From Lachnospiraceae bacterium UBA7093 (GTDB taxonomy: Bacteria; Bacillota; Clostridia; Lachnospirales; Lachnospiraceae), in the NCBI GenBank assembly GCA_002492465.1, contig DKYT01000035.1, forward strand, positions 1-35,711: a DNA stretch of 35,711 bases, in the 5' to 3' direction. How positions within the stretch are numbered: the first letter of the stretch is position 1; each line of letters begins with the position of its first letter. Under the pieces are notes generated by a model that searched no databases, had not been told where the DNA came from, and saw only the letters and a program-made list of their open reading frames with translations. Position numbers and translations under genes: made by a program. This document shows positions 24,182 through 33,016 of this stretch, one piece after another.

Positions 24182-25477
24182 ATGAAAAAATATCTGTCCA
24201 TCGCCATGATTTTTTTACTGGGGCTTGCCTGGTATATTACGTTATCCACATGGCTGGGAAATGAGAAAAAGTACAATGACATCCTTGCGGAGGCGCACGG
24301 GTTTGAAGAAAAAGAGCTTTATTTGAAAGCAATTGAGAAATATGAAGAGGCAAAGGGGATCAAAGGAGAGACCCTTTTATTGGAGGAGTTGATTGCAGAC
24401 GATTACTTTGCAATGGGAGATTACAAAGAATATCGGAAAAAATTGAATGCGATCATTTCAAAATTTGGACCCGAGGAACGCGATGTAAAAAAGCTTTATG
24501 AGTTTACGAAAGAATATTTTTCGGAGGACAGCGTAATTGAACTGGTAAGCGATCTGTATGGGGATTATCCGGACAGCGAAATCGTGCAGGAGTATTACGA
24601 TCATGTGAAGGGAATCTATATAGAGCGCGCCTGCGCTTATGAAAGAATTTATGATTTCATCGGGGATTATGCCGTTTATGAGCAGGGGGGAAAGAAAGGG
24701 CTGATCGGGCTGGGCGGCAAAGCGGTAATCGAGGCAGTTTATGATGATATAAAATTTGACGGAAAAGATAAGCAGTCCATAGGGGTGAAAGACGGGAGCG
24801 TCTGCTATTTTATCAATCAAAAGGGATATAAAACCAGGATGCCGGAAATATCCTATGAAGCCCTGGGAATGCTTTCCCAGAGCAGAATGACTGCGCGGAA
24901 GAATGGAAAATACGGATATGTAAATAAAAATTTTCAGGAAAAGACAGATTTTATTTATGACGATGCAACGCCTGTCTACGAGGGTATAGGCGCGGTGAAA
25001 CAAGGAGGGAAGTGGGCGCTGATCAATCGAAAGGGAGAACAGCTTACAGAGTTTATTTTCGATGAAGTTTTTCAAAACAGCCGTGGAATATGCAGTGTGA
25101 ATAAAATGATCGGCGTAAAGCAGGGAGAAGTATGCTTTTTTGTGAATGAAAAAGGGGAAAGGGTATCAGAACAAACTTACGAGGGGATAAAAGCCTTTGA
25201 GGAGAACGCAATGTGCGCGGTACGCATTAATGGAAAATGGGGCTACATCGATCAAAATGAAACGTTGATGACGGAATGCGCTTATGAAGATGCAAAGTCT
25301 TTTACCAACGGTTATGCCGCCGTTCAGAAAAATGGCATCTGGGGATATATTGACGAAAAGAATCAAATGGCAATTGCCCCTGTTTTTGACGAAGCGGGTC
25401 TTATGACGGAGAGCGGAACAGCGCCTGTCTGCCATGGAAATACATGGACCCTGATTCAGCTTAAAATAAAAGATTAG
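24182..25477 (+). CDS. WG-repeat protein with N-terminal membrane anchor
   Basis: A 431-residue protein, anchored by one N-terminal segment (MKKYLSIAMIFLLGLAWYI). Residues 30-150 are helical and TPR-like (YLKAIEKYEEAKGIKGETLL). From about residue 165 to the end are about six WG (KWG) repeats of about 45 residues: GKKGLIGLGGKAVIEAVYDD, GKYGYVNKNFQEKTDFIYDD, GKWALINRKGEQLTEFIFDE, GKWGYIDQNETLMTECAYED and GIWGYIDEKNQMAIAPVFDE. WG repeats form a beta-propeller-like or elongated beta structure used in binding. The domain is probably extracytoplasmic. The start is two bases after the peptidase stop. Its partner is unknown. Confidence 0.85.
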   Translation: MKKYLSIAMIFLLGLAWYITLSTWLGNEKKYNDILAEAHGFEEKELYLKAIEKYEEAKGIKGETLLLEELIADDYFAMGDYKEYRKKLNAIISKFGPEERDVKKLYEFTKEYFSEDSVIELVSDLYGDYPDSEIVQEYYDHVKGIYIERACAYERIYDFIGDYAVYEQGGKKGLIGLGGKAVIEAVYDDIKFDGKDKQSIGVKDGSVCYFINQKGYKTRMPEISYEALGMLSQSRMTARKNGKYGYVNKNFQEKTDFIYDDATPVYEGIGAVKQGGKWALINRKGEQLTEFIFDEVFQNSRGICSVNKMIGVKQGEVCFFVNEKGERVSEQTYEGIKAFEENAMCAVRINGKWGYIDQNETLMTECAYEDAKSFTNGYAAVQKNGIWGYIDEKNQMAIAPVFDEAGLMTESGTAPVCHGNTWTLIQLKIKD

Positions 25478-25508
25478 GCAGTAAGAAGCAGAGAGGTATG
25501 GAGTAGGA

Positions 25509-26843
25509 ATGGATTGTATTTTTAAGCAGCAAAGCGTAGGAGAAACTACATATTTGATCTATGAGCTGGACAGCCGGATGGAAGTTGATTCTTTTGCAAT
25601 GCATATGATGTCAAATAATCAAATGGTTCATATTGTGCCTGTACAGATCGTTTCCATCAATGAAAAAAGGCAGTTTCAGTTTAATATTACCGGATTAACG
25701 AAATTGAGTAACAGGGTGGCGACACCAAGACCTAAAAAAGAAGTTTTGGAAATACTCAGCAGTATGGTCAATGCTTTTGAGGAAGCAGACGCATATATGC
25801 TGGATCTTACGCATCTGCTTTTAGAGTGGGAGCATGTTTATCTGGACGGACAGGGAAATTGCATACTGATCTATCTTCCCGTGGAGTGCGCAAATGACAA
25901 GGAGCAGATTTCCTTTCTACAGGAAATTGTAAGCAAGATTCAATTGGATTACCAGGAGAAAGATCCCTATCTGTTCGATCTTTTAAATGCCTTTAGCAGA
26001 GGCGCGATTCGAAAGATGTCAGACTTTAAGGAGATGCTGAAAAAGAACGTCGGGGTAATAAAATCAGAAAATGTGCAAGAGGAGAAGGTCATTTTTGAAG
26101 AAAAGAAACCGGAAGACAGTGTGCCGGAAGAGCTTAGCGAAAAGAAGGCTTCTCTTTTGAAAACAGTGGAAAAAGGAATCAGGGCAAAACCCCAGGCAGA
26201 TTCTAAAATTCCCATTATTAACATCCCGGGGAGAGAACCGGGAGGAAAAGAAGTCTGCCAGGTTCCCTTGCAGGCACCGGAAAAGCCGAAAAAAGGTTTC
26301 CTGAAAAAGGACAGCGGAAAGCAAAAGATGTTTGTAATACCTAAAAAACAGAAGATTGAGAAAGTGCTTTTAGAAAATACAGAGAAAAAGGAGGATGCAG
26401 GTCACAAAAATGGTTCAGGCATTATAAAAACTGAAAAAGCTGAAATGTATGAGGGTTATGAAAATACGGTGATGATACAGAAACCTGTGAAAATTCCAAG
26501 GACTGGCGAAGAAACCGTTATGCTGGCAGAAGCAGCGTTTATGCCGAAAGTATCCGCCAAGCTGATTCGAAGACAGGATGGCACGGTGTATCGTATCGAC
26601 AGGGAACGGACAGTGATCGGTTCGGGGGCAATGGCGGATGTCTGCATTGGTTACAATAATGCCATCAGCCGCAGCCATGTAGTTATATTGTGCATAGTCG
26701 GAAGTTATTACATAGAGGATGATCGATCTAAAAACGGAACCTTTATCAATGGGAGGCGGTTACAGCCAGGCGTACAGGAGCCGCTGTATGACGGTATGGT
26801 TGTAAGGCTTGCCAATGAAGACTTTGAATTTTCGAAGGAATGA
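25509..26843 (+). CDS. DUF6382-FHA domain protein
   Basis: A 444-residue cytoplasmic protein. The first 185 residues (MDCIFKQQSVGETTYLIYEL) match the domain that I know as DUF6382, seen before FHA domains in Clostridia. A charged Lys/Glu/Pro-rich linker of about 150 residues follows. Residues about 350-442 form an FHA domain, with the phosphothreonine-binding blocks IGSGAMADVCIGYNNAISRSH (short form: GS...SRSH) and SKNGTFINGRRLQPG. FHA domains bind phosphothreonine, so it is a likely reader of the kinase encoded at 29173. The gene lies 31 bases after the WG-repeat gene. Confidence 0.85.
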   Translation: MDCIFKQQSVGETTYLIYELDSRMEVDSFAMHMMSNNQMVHIVPVQIVSINEKRQFQFNITGLTKLSNRVATPRPKKEVLEILSSMVNAFEEADAYMLDLTHLLLEWEHVYLDGQGNCILIYLPVECANDKEQISFLQEIVSKIQLDYQEKDPYLFDLLNAFSRGAIRKMSDFKEMLKKNVGVIKSENVQEEKVIFEEKKPEDSVPEELSEKKASLLKTVEKGIRAKPQADSKIPIINIPGREPGGKEVCQVPLQAPEKPKKGFLKKDSGKQKMFVIPKKQKIEKVLLENTEKKEDAGHKNGSGIIKTEKAEMYEGYENTVMIQKPVKIPRTGEETVMLAEAAFMPKVSAKLIRRQDGTVYRIDRERTVIGSGAMADVCIGYNNAISRSHVVILCIVGSYYIEDDRSKNGTFINGRRLQPGVQEPLYDGMVVRLANEDFEFSKE

Positions 26844-26871
26844 TAAAAACAGGAAAAATATGGAGGAAAAG

Positions 26872-29154
26872 ATGAAAAGTATACTGAAATCAAAGTTATT
26901 TATCAGCCTGATACTGCTGGTAACGGCAGGGGCAGCGGCGGCGGTGATCGCGGTGAATGTGGGTCATTCCGGCAATGATCTGCAGACGAAGTTAGATTTG
27001 GGTAAAAAGTATGTGTCGGAGCTTGATTACGAAAATGCGATTATAGCGTATGAGGAAGCGCTGGAAATCGATCCCTACTGCCTGGATGCGTATTTAGGTC
27101 TATCTGACGCATATATGGCGTTGGGGCAGCCGGATAAAGCAGCAGAAATTTTGCAACAGGCAAAAAATATGCTGCCTGAAAGTGTGGAGGTGTACGCTGG
27201 GTTAGCGCGGTTGTATGCATCCCAAAATCAAATTGACCTTGCGGTTTCCGTTCTGGAAGAAGGAATTGCGGTAACAGACTCAGACCAGTTGCGGGAGATG
27301 CTCAGGGAGTATCAGCAGGAACCGTCGGAGGGCGGTGAAACAGAAAGTGTTTCTTTGGCTGATCCGGAGGAAAGCGAAGAGGAAGATACAGAGGAACAGG
27401 ACGAGCCTTCTATTACAATAGGGTTGCAGCCAGATGCCAGGGAGCAGACGGCGGCGCCTGTGCTTGTAATCGATCAGAATCGGGAAGAGCCCGTTGAAAT
27501 TCCGTTGGCAGTACGACCGGCATTACCGGCAACGGAAGTAGATGACGGGGATAATAGCAGTGATGCAGGCGAAGAGCAGGGAAACAGCGGCAGTAATGAG
27601 GGAAGCGGATCAGGCGGCGGTTCAGGATCAGAGGAGGAACCGGCTCTGCCCAGTACAGGAATTAACGGCAACGTTTATGATATAAACGGGCGGGTAATAG
27701 AAGGGGTTACGCTCCAGATTTATGCCAGCGGGGCACAGACGCCCCTTACTACCACCACAAATGAGATCGGGAGCTATTTACAGGAATTGACCTCCGGAAC
27801 CTATAGGGTGGTTCTGTCAAAAGAAGGATACGTTGATATCAGCACCACCCTTCTGGTGGCAGAGAATGCTTTGACCAGCAACAGCTATATTATGCTTACC
27901 ACAGAGGAGAGCAGGCAGTCTGCTTCCTTTAAGGGAATTGTGATCAGCGCCATCAATTCAGAAAATATAGAAGGGGTTACAATAGCGCTTCTCAATGGTT
28001 TTGACCAGGCATCCAACGGTGATCCAAACGTAATTGCAGGCGTCAGTCATACAACCACCGGCATTGACGGTAGTTTTTCTATCAACAGCGGGATGAACGC
28101 AGGCTATTATACAGTGGAAGCATCCAAGGATGGCTATTCCACTTATCTTCACAATGAAACTCTTAAACCGGGGGAAAATGCGTTTACTATTAATATGTCC
28201 CCTATAATCCAGACTCAGGGTGAGTACCGCATTGTGCTTACATGGGGTGAGAACCCCAGGGATTTGGATTCCCACTTGTTCTGTAGTGGAAATGCCAACT
28301 ATCATGTATATTTTGGCAACAAAGAATCAAATGACGGAAATGCTTTTCTGGATCGGGATGACATTACTTCTTATGGACCGGAAACTACAACAGTGAAGAT
28401 TGGGGAAGGAAATTCCTATATCTATGCCGTTCATAATTATACAAATGGCGGCGCGTCAATGGGAGAAAATGCGGCATGGAATCTGGCTGCTTCCGGCGCA
28501 AGGGTTGTGGTATATGGGGAAGACGGCGTTATTTTTGATGGGAACGTACCGGTAAACCAGCAGGGAACAGTATGGGAAGTGTTCAGAATTGAAAATGGGC
28601 GACTGACGGTAACCAATACCATGGGATTTGAATATCCCAATGTGTCAGCCGTCAATGATGTTCCTGTACCGGCTTCCAATATGGAGGAAGGAGCACCTGC
28701 GGCAGAGGCTGAAGAAGCACCTGTAACAGAGGAAGGAGCAGAAGCAACTGAGTTAAATAGGAATGCGGTGCAGACTTTGCAGCAGGCTTCTGTATTTGCA
28801 GAAAATGCAGGGATGGAGGAGGCTCTTTCAGAGGAAAATGGAACAGAAGAGATTTTGGAAAGAGATGATGCGCTTAACCTGACACAATCGGCAGAGGAGA
28901 ACAACACGGAAGCAGGCGAAGAAAATCCAGATGAAACGGATTCAGAAGAAACAGTTGTAACGGAAGAAGAATTCCAGCAGGAAGGTGATGAAGAGATGCC
29001 GGAAACCGGGGAGATGGCAGAATTTGAGAATGATGTAAAGCCTGAGGATGCAACGGAAGAGGAAAGCCTTTCTGAAGAGGAGGAACCGGACAGAGAAAAA
29101 GAACAGGAAGAGACATTAGAAGAAACAAACGAGGAGACTGCCGGGCAGCAGTAG
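26872..29154 (+). CDS. TPR and carboxypeptidase-regulatory-domain surface protein with acidic tail
   Basis: A 760-residue protein with an N-terminal membrane segment (about residues 7-28). Next are TPR repeats (about 38-160: KYVSELDYENAIIAYEEALE, DAYLGLSDAYMALGQPDKAA), a Glu-rich and Ser/Gly-rich linker, two carboxypeptidase-regulatory-like beta domains (INGNVYDINGRVIEGVTLQI and FKGIVISAINSENIEGVTIA), and a beta domain starting at YRIVLTWGENPRDLDSHL that resembles the YfaP/DUF2135 type. About 155 residues of very acidic, low-complexity tail follow. There is no LPXTG motif. ATG 26872 is chosen because GGAGGAAAAG precedes it; the frame is open upstream into the FHA gene. It may be an adhesin or pilus-associated surface scaffold. 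The N-terminal TPR region resembles the last gene of the operon. Confidence 0.78.
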   Translation: MKSILKSKLFISLILLVTAGAAAAVIAVNVGHSGNDLQTKLDLGKKYVSELDYENAIIAYEEALEIDPYCLDAYLGLSDAYMALGQPDKAAEILQQAKNMLPESVEVYAGLARLYASQNQIDLAVSVLEEGIAVTDSDQLREMLREYQQEPSEGGETESVSLADPEESEEEDTEEQDEPSITIGLQPDAREQTAAPVLVIDQNREEPVEIPLAVRPALPATEVDDGDNSSDAGEEQGNSGSNEGSGSGGGSGSEEEPALPSTGINGNVYDINGRVIEGVTLQIYASGAQTPLTTTTNEIGSYLQELTSGTYRVVLSKEGYVDISTTLLVAENALTSNSYIMLTTEESRQSASFKGIVISAINSENIEGVTIALLNGFDQASNGDPNVIAGVSHTTTGIDGSFSINSGMNAGYYTVEASKDGYSTYLHNETLKPGENAFTINMSPIIQTQGEYRIVLTWGENPRDLDSHLFCSGNANYHVYFGNKESNDGNAFLDRDDITSYGPETTTVKIGEGNSYIYAVHNYTNGGASMGENAAWNLAASGARVVVYGEDGVIFDGNVPVNQQGTVWEVFRIENGRLTVTNTMGFEYPNVSAVNDVPVPASNMEEGAPAAEAEEAPVTEEGAEATELNRNAVQTLQQASVFAENAGMEEALSEENGTEEILERDDALNLTQSAEENNTEAGEENPDETDSEETVVTEEEFQQEGDEEMPETGEMAEFENDVKPEDATEEESLSEEEEPDREKEQEETLEETNEETAGQQ

Positions 29155-29172
29155 AAAGATGAGTCGGATGGA

Positions 29173-31302
29173 ATGGAAGATTTTGCAGCGGGTATTCAGG
29201 CACAGTTAAAAGATACATATGTTATTGTAGGCCAGATTGGAGAAGGAGGAGGAGGCTCTGTTTATAAAGCATATCACAAGCGCCTTCAAAAAGAGGTAGT
29301 CATTAAAAAGATGCATGTGAAATCCGGCAATGAACTTAAAAACCGCCAGGAAGCAGATATCTTAAAGAACCTCCGCCATTCCTATTTACCACAGGTTTTA
29401 GATTTTATTGAGGCAGGGAACGATGTTTATACGGTTATGGATTTTATACCGGGAGAGTCCTTCCAGCAAATGCTGGAACGAAACGTAAAGTTCTCCCAGG
29501 GGAAAATAGTAAAGTATGCGAGGCAGCTTTGCGAAGCCTTGGTTTACCTGCATGGGCAGAATATCCCCATTTTACATGGGGATATTAAGCCCGCCAATAT
29601 TATGCTGACACCCTCAGATGACGTATGCCTGATTGATTTTAATATTTCAGGTTTTTTTGAGCAAAATGAAATTATGGCGATTGGATACAGCAAGGGCTAT
29701 GCGGCACCGGAGCAAAAGGCTCTGGTGCTGGAATTGCAAAAACAGATGCAGCAGGTAAAACTAGTCGAGGAAAAGGATACAGTGACCCTGTTTCTGCCAG
29801 AGAACAGCCCGGAGGAACAGGAGACTGCCCTTTTGCAAACCACAATGGACAGTGTTTTTGTGGATAATCCAATGGGGCAGGTGGATCAGAGGTCAGATTT
29901 ATACAGTCTTGGAGCGACATTATATCATTTACTGACTGGCAGAAGACCGGATGACGGACAGCCGAATCTTACATATGAGCAGTTAAGCGCCTTGTCTTCC
30001 GACGCTTTTGCTTATATATTGACAACGGCAATGGCGCAGGAGAAGGAGAGACGTTTCCAGACGGCGGAAAAAATGCTGGAAGCATTGGAACAGATTGTCA
30101 AGTTGGATGGAAGATACAAAAGGCTGTTGCTAAAACAGAGAGTTGAACTATTGTTTTCCTGTATCATTTTTTTGATGGGAGCGGTATTGTTTTTTACTGG
30201 CATGAAAGTAGACCGTAAAGAGCGGGAAGAAAAGTACGAGGCATATCTTTTACAGATGGAAACGGCTATCGGGGAGTATGACCAGAAATCCTTTGAGGAA
30301 GGCTATAAGGAATGCACCACTTTAAACCGGGAGGATCCAAGAGCGGATTATGAATATGCAGTATGGATGTACAGAAACCAGGATTATGAAGGATGCAGCC
30401 ATTATATACAGGAATTATTTAAAAAATGTCAGCTTGAGGACACGGTAACGGCAGCAAATCTTTACTTGCTGCTGGGAAATTGTTATTACGAGGAGGATGA
30501 CTATCAAAATGCGGTAAAAATGCTGGAGACAGCAATGGGATATGACCAGCGGAATAAGGCAATATATCGTGACCTTGCAATTGCCTATGCGGGGGCAGGA
30601 CGTATCCATGATGCCCAGAATATTTTGGAGACCGCAATTGAAAGCGGTTTGGAGGAAGATCAGATTTATCTTGTTCAGGGGGAAATAGCGGAAAGCCAGA
30701 AGGATGTGGAAGGCGCCAGGGAGTTGTTCCAAAAGTGCCTGGAGATCACAAAGGACAATTCCATCCGCATCAGGGCTTATGTATATTACAGTGATCTGGA
30801 TAAAAACAGCACGGAGGCGCTAAAGGACAGCGCGCAGATGCTGGAGGAGGGAATTCGGGAGCTGCCTTTGGGAAGTGCCGGGATTTTGTATGAGCGTCTT
30901 GCCCAGATGTATATCAACCTGGAAGCAAATACGGGAGATCTGCAGTACAGTCAAAAAGCTATACAGGTATTTAAGGATATTATTCAGAATGGATCAGCGT
31001 CCTATCAAACTTATATTAATCTGACTATTCTATATGAGCAGACAGGAGCGTTTGAGCAGGCGCATAAAGCGCTGGACGAAGCCATTGATCTATACGGGGA
31101 TCACTATGTCTCTTATAAACGGCGTGCATTTCTGGAAGCGGATGAACAGGCAAACAAGGATACCTCGGAAAGGGATTACGGTGCATTTGAACAGGCTTAT
31201 AAAATGGCGCTGGCGCTTTACCAAAAGGAGAATACGGAGGATGCGGAAATGCCTCTTCTGGAAAAAGTGTATGCAGAATTGAAACGGGCAAACTGGTTGT
31301 AA
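29173..31302 (+). CDS. Membrane Ser/Thr protein kinase with C-terminal TPR repeats
   Basis: A 709-residue Hanks-type kinase. The glycine loop (IGEGGGGSVYKAY, residues 22-34), VVIKKM with Lys45, and HGDIKPANIM with Asp137 are intact. The usual DFG is DFN (residues 155-157), and the catalytic loop is HGD (non-RD). GYAAPEQ and SDLYSLGATLYHLLTGRRP follow; a long insert (about residues 185-235) lies before it. One transmembrane segment near 325-345 separates the cytoplasmic kinase from about 360 residues of extracytoplasmic TPR-like helices (YLLLGNCYYEEDDYQNAVKM, AIAYAGAGRIHDAQNILETA). Unlike PknB it has TPR rather than PASTA repeats. It sits with two FHA proteins and a PP2C, so it probably phosphorylates components of the Tad system. 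Confidence 0.9.
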   Translation: MEDFAAGIQAQLKDTYVIVGQIGEGGGGSVYKAYHKRLQKEVVIKKMHVKSGNELKNRQEADILKNLRHSYLPQVLDFIEAGNDVYTVMDFIPGESFQQMLERNVKFSQGKIVKYARQLCEALVYLHGQNIPILHGDIKPANIMLTPSDDVCLIDFNISGFFEQNEIMAIGYSKGYAAPEQKALVLELQKQMQQVKLVEEKDTVTLFLPENSPEEQETALLQTTMDSVFVDNPMGQVDQRSDLYSLGATLYHLLTGRRPDDGQPNLTYEQLSALSSDAFAYILTTAMAQEKERRFQTAEKMLEALEQIVKLDGRYKRLLLKQRVELLFSCIIFLMGAVLFFTGMKVDRKEREEKYEAYLLQMETAIGEYDQKSFEEGYKECTTLNREDPRADYEYAVWMYRNQDYEGCSHYIQELFKKCQLEDTVTAANLYLLLGNCYYEEDDYQNAVKMLETAMGYDQRNKAIYRDLAIAYAGAGRIHDAQNILETAIESGLEEDQIYLVQGEIAESQKDVEGARELFQKCLEITKDNSIRIRAYVYYSDLDKNSTEALKDSAQMLEEGIRELPLGSAGILYERLAQMYINLEANTGDLQYSQKAIQVFKDIIQNGSASYQTYINLTILYEQTGAFEQAHKALDEAIDLYGDHYVSYKRRAFLEADEQANKDTSERDYGAFEQAYKMALALYQKENTEDAEMPLLEKVYAELKRANWL

Positions 31303-31342
31303 GGAACAACATAAAAAGCATCGGAAAGGCGGCAGGCGAGAG

Positions 31343-31480
31343 ATGGGAAAAACTTTAATGGTCGTAGGAGGCGCTTTATGCCTGGCAGGTATTACAGCGC
31401 TGATTTTAGCAGTGTTCTTCTTCGGCAGGCAGAGGATGAGATTAATCGACCAGATTAATCATGATTATAGGGAGGCGTGA
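31343..31480 (+). CDS. 45-residue single-pass membrane peptide
   Basis: A small open frame in the 181-base gap between the kinase and VWA genes: an ATG at 31343 preceded by a purine-rich stretch (GGCAGGCGAG), ending with TGA at 31480. The peptide starts MGKTLMVVGGALCLAGITAL, continues LILAVFFFGRQ, and ends with a charged helix of about 16 residues. One transmembrane helix covers residues 5-27. The final codons supply the GGGAGG binding site for the next gene, which starts three bases on at 31484. Its placement and frame support a real gene. I know no homologue; it could be a small regulator of the kinase or pilus complex. Confidence 0.6.
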   Translation: MGKTLMVVGGALCLAGITALILAVFFFGRQRMRLIDQINHDYREA

Positions 31481-31483
31481 AAA

Positions 31484-32998
31484 GTGGGCAAACGTGAGGT
31501 TAGAAAAAAGCGATACGCAGTAATATTTGCGATACTTTTTATCTTTTGCGGCAAAGGTATAGTATATGCTGCTGCAACCGGCAGCCTTTTACAGATGGTA
31601 ATTGAGGATGAGAAGGTTGCTTTGTATGTAGCATGTGACGGTGGAATCAATTCGGCAGAGGTGCAGATTGCCCAGTATCCCTGTGAGCAGGTGTCGGTGA
31701 TCCTGCCAGAGGATATCCGCATACATACTATTATTTTATTGGATAATTCCCTTTCAATATCTGAGGACAACCGTGGAAAGATAAAGGATATCTTAAGGCA
31801 ATATGTGCAGGGAATGCTGAAAAACGAAATGGTGAGTCTTGCAACATTTGGTGAGAATATCAATTTTTTGGCGCGGAAATCACAGAATGCTGAAGAAATA
31901 ACACAGTGTATAGATGCAATTGAATTTCAGGACCAGGATACCTATTTGACGGATTATTTGTTTCAGACCTTAGAGGAAATTGAAAAAGATGCTGAATACA
32001 CAAGATTTATTGTTATTTCAGATGGAGTTGATAATAAAGCGATTGGCATTACAAAAGAGGAACTGCTTATTAAATTGAAAGAAACGTCTCGACAGGTTAA
32101 TACAATTGGACATATATATGGCGATAATGCTTCAGAACTAAAAAATATGTTTGCATTATCACGTGCCACAAACGGGGACGAGTTTTTAATAGAGGATGTG
32201 GAAGATGTCAGTACTATTGTAGAAAAAATACATGACTGTTCCAATATTTTTTGTGTGAAAGCAAATATTCCGCAAAATCTCATGGATGGAGCTGACAGGC
32301 ATGTTTTATTGAATATTCATACAAGCGAAGGGGATGCTGAAGTGACGGGGGAAATAGCAATGCCTTTTACCGTGATAGAGCAAGAACCTGAAGTGGAAGC
32401 AGAGCCAACGCCGAAGCCCACGTTAGAACCAACGCCAAAGCCAACACCAATTCCAGAACTGACGCCGGAAATTGTGTCAGAGGAAAAGCACACGGACAGC
32501 CGGGGGCACATAATAGTGGGGGCAATTCTGCTGGTAACGGCTACATGCATTCTGATTTTCTATCAGAAGAAACGAAACCATAAGATAAAACAATCGGACA
32601 AGCAGGAGGTTTTGGTGCGGGATAAGTCTGTGGAGCAGAAAGTAATCGCAGAAAACATAGCAACACAGGAAGAAACCATGATTTTGGATGGAAGATATCT
32701 TCTGGTTTTGCGGGATCGCGCCAAGCCGGAAAGAATATTCCGATATCCCCTGGATGGACATGTGGTCGTTGGGCGCAATATTGATATGGTTCAAATTCCC
32801 ATTGATTATAATTTGACAGTTTCCGGTCAACACTGCGAATTTTACAGTAGAAATAATCGTTTTTTTATTCGGGATATGAATTCCGTTAATCATACATATG
32901 TCGAAGGAAAAATGATAATCGGCGAAAGTGAAATTGTATCCGGAAGTATAGTCAAACTTGGGGAGGTAGAGTTCTGTGTTGAAATTATGCCCATATAA
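31484..32998 (+). CDS. VWA-FHA membrane protein
   Basis: A 504-residue protein. Residues 1-29 are a signal peptide or anchor (KKRYAVIFAILFIFCGKGIVYA). A von Willebrand A domain (about 75-265) has the metal-binding TIILLDNSLSISEDN (Asp-x-Ser-x-Ser) and IVISDGVDNKAIG; it lies outside the cell. A Thr/Pro-rich repeat linker (EPTPKPTLEPTPKPTPIPEL) leads to a transmembrane segment (HIIVGAILLVTATCILIFYQ, about 345-365). A cytoplasmic FHA domain (VVVGRNIDMVQI, TVSGQHCEFYSRNNRFFIRD, SVNHTYVEGK) follows. The start is GTG at 31484 with GGGAGG upstream. It could link extracellular adhesion by VWA to intracellular phosphothreonine recognition. The topology is inferred from the hydrophobic segments. Confidence 0.88.
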   Translation: MGKREVRKKRYAVIFAILFIFCGKGIVYAAATGSLLQMVIEDEKVALYVACDGGINSAEVQIAQYPCEQVSVILPEDIRIHTIILLDNSLSISEDNRGKIKDILRQYVQGMLKNEMVSLATFGENINFLARKSQNAEEITQCIDAIEFQDQDTYLTDYLFQTLEEIEKDAEYTRFIVISDGVDNKAIGITKEELLIKLKETSRQVNTIGHIYGDNASELKNMFALSRATNGDEFLIEDVEDVSTIVEKIHDCSNIFCVKANIPQNLMDGADRHVLLNIHTSEGDAEVTGEIAMPFTVIEQEPEVEAEPTPKPTLEPTPKPTPIPELTPEIVSEEKHTDSRGHIIVGAILLVTATCILIFYQKKRNHKIKQSDKQEVLVRDKSVEQKVIAENIATQEETMILDGRYLLVLRDRAKPERIFRYPLDGHVVVGRNIDMVQIPIDYNLTVSGQHCEFYSRNNRFFIRDMNSVNHTYVEGKMIIGESEIVSGSIVKLGEVEFCVEIMPI

Positions 32999-33016
32999 TG
33001 CAGGCTGGAGCAGAAA

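Noticed and set aside
32400..32460. The tandem Thr-Pro-Lys codons in the VWA-FHA gene as a DNA-level repeat or CRISPR-like array
   Set aside because: They encode an ordinary Pro/Thr-rich linker before the membrane segment, with no spacers.
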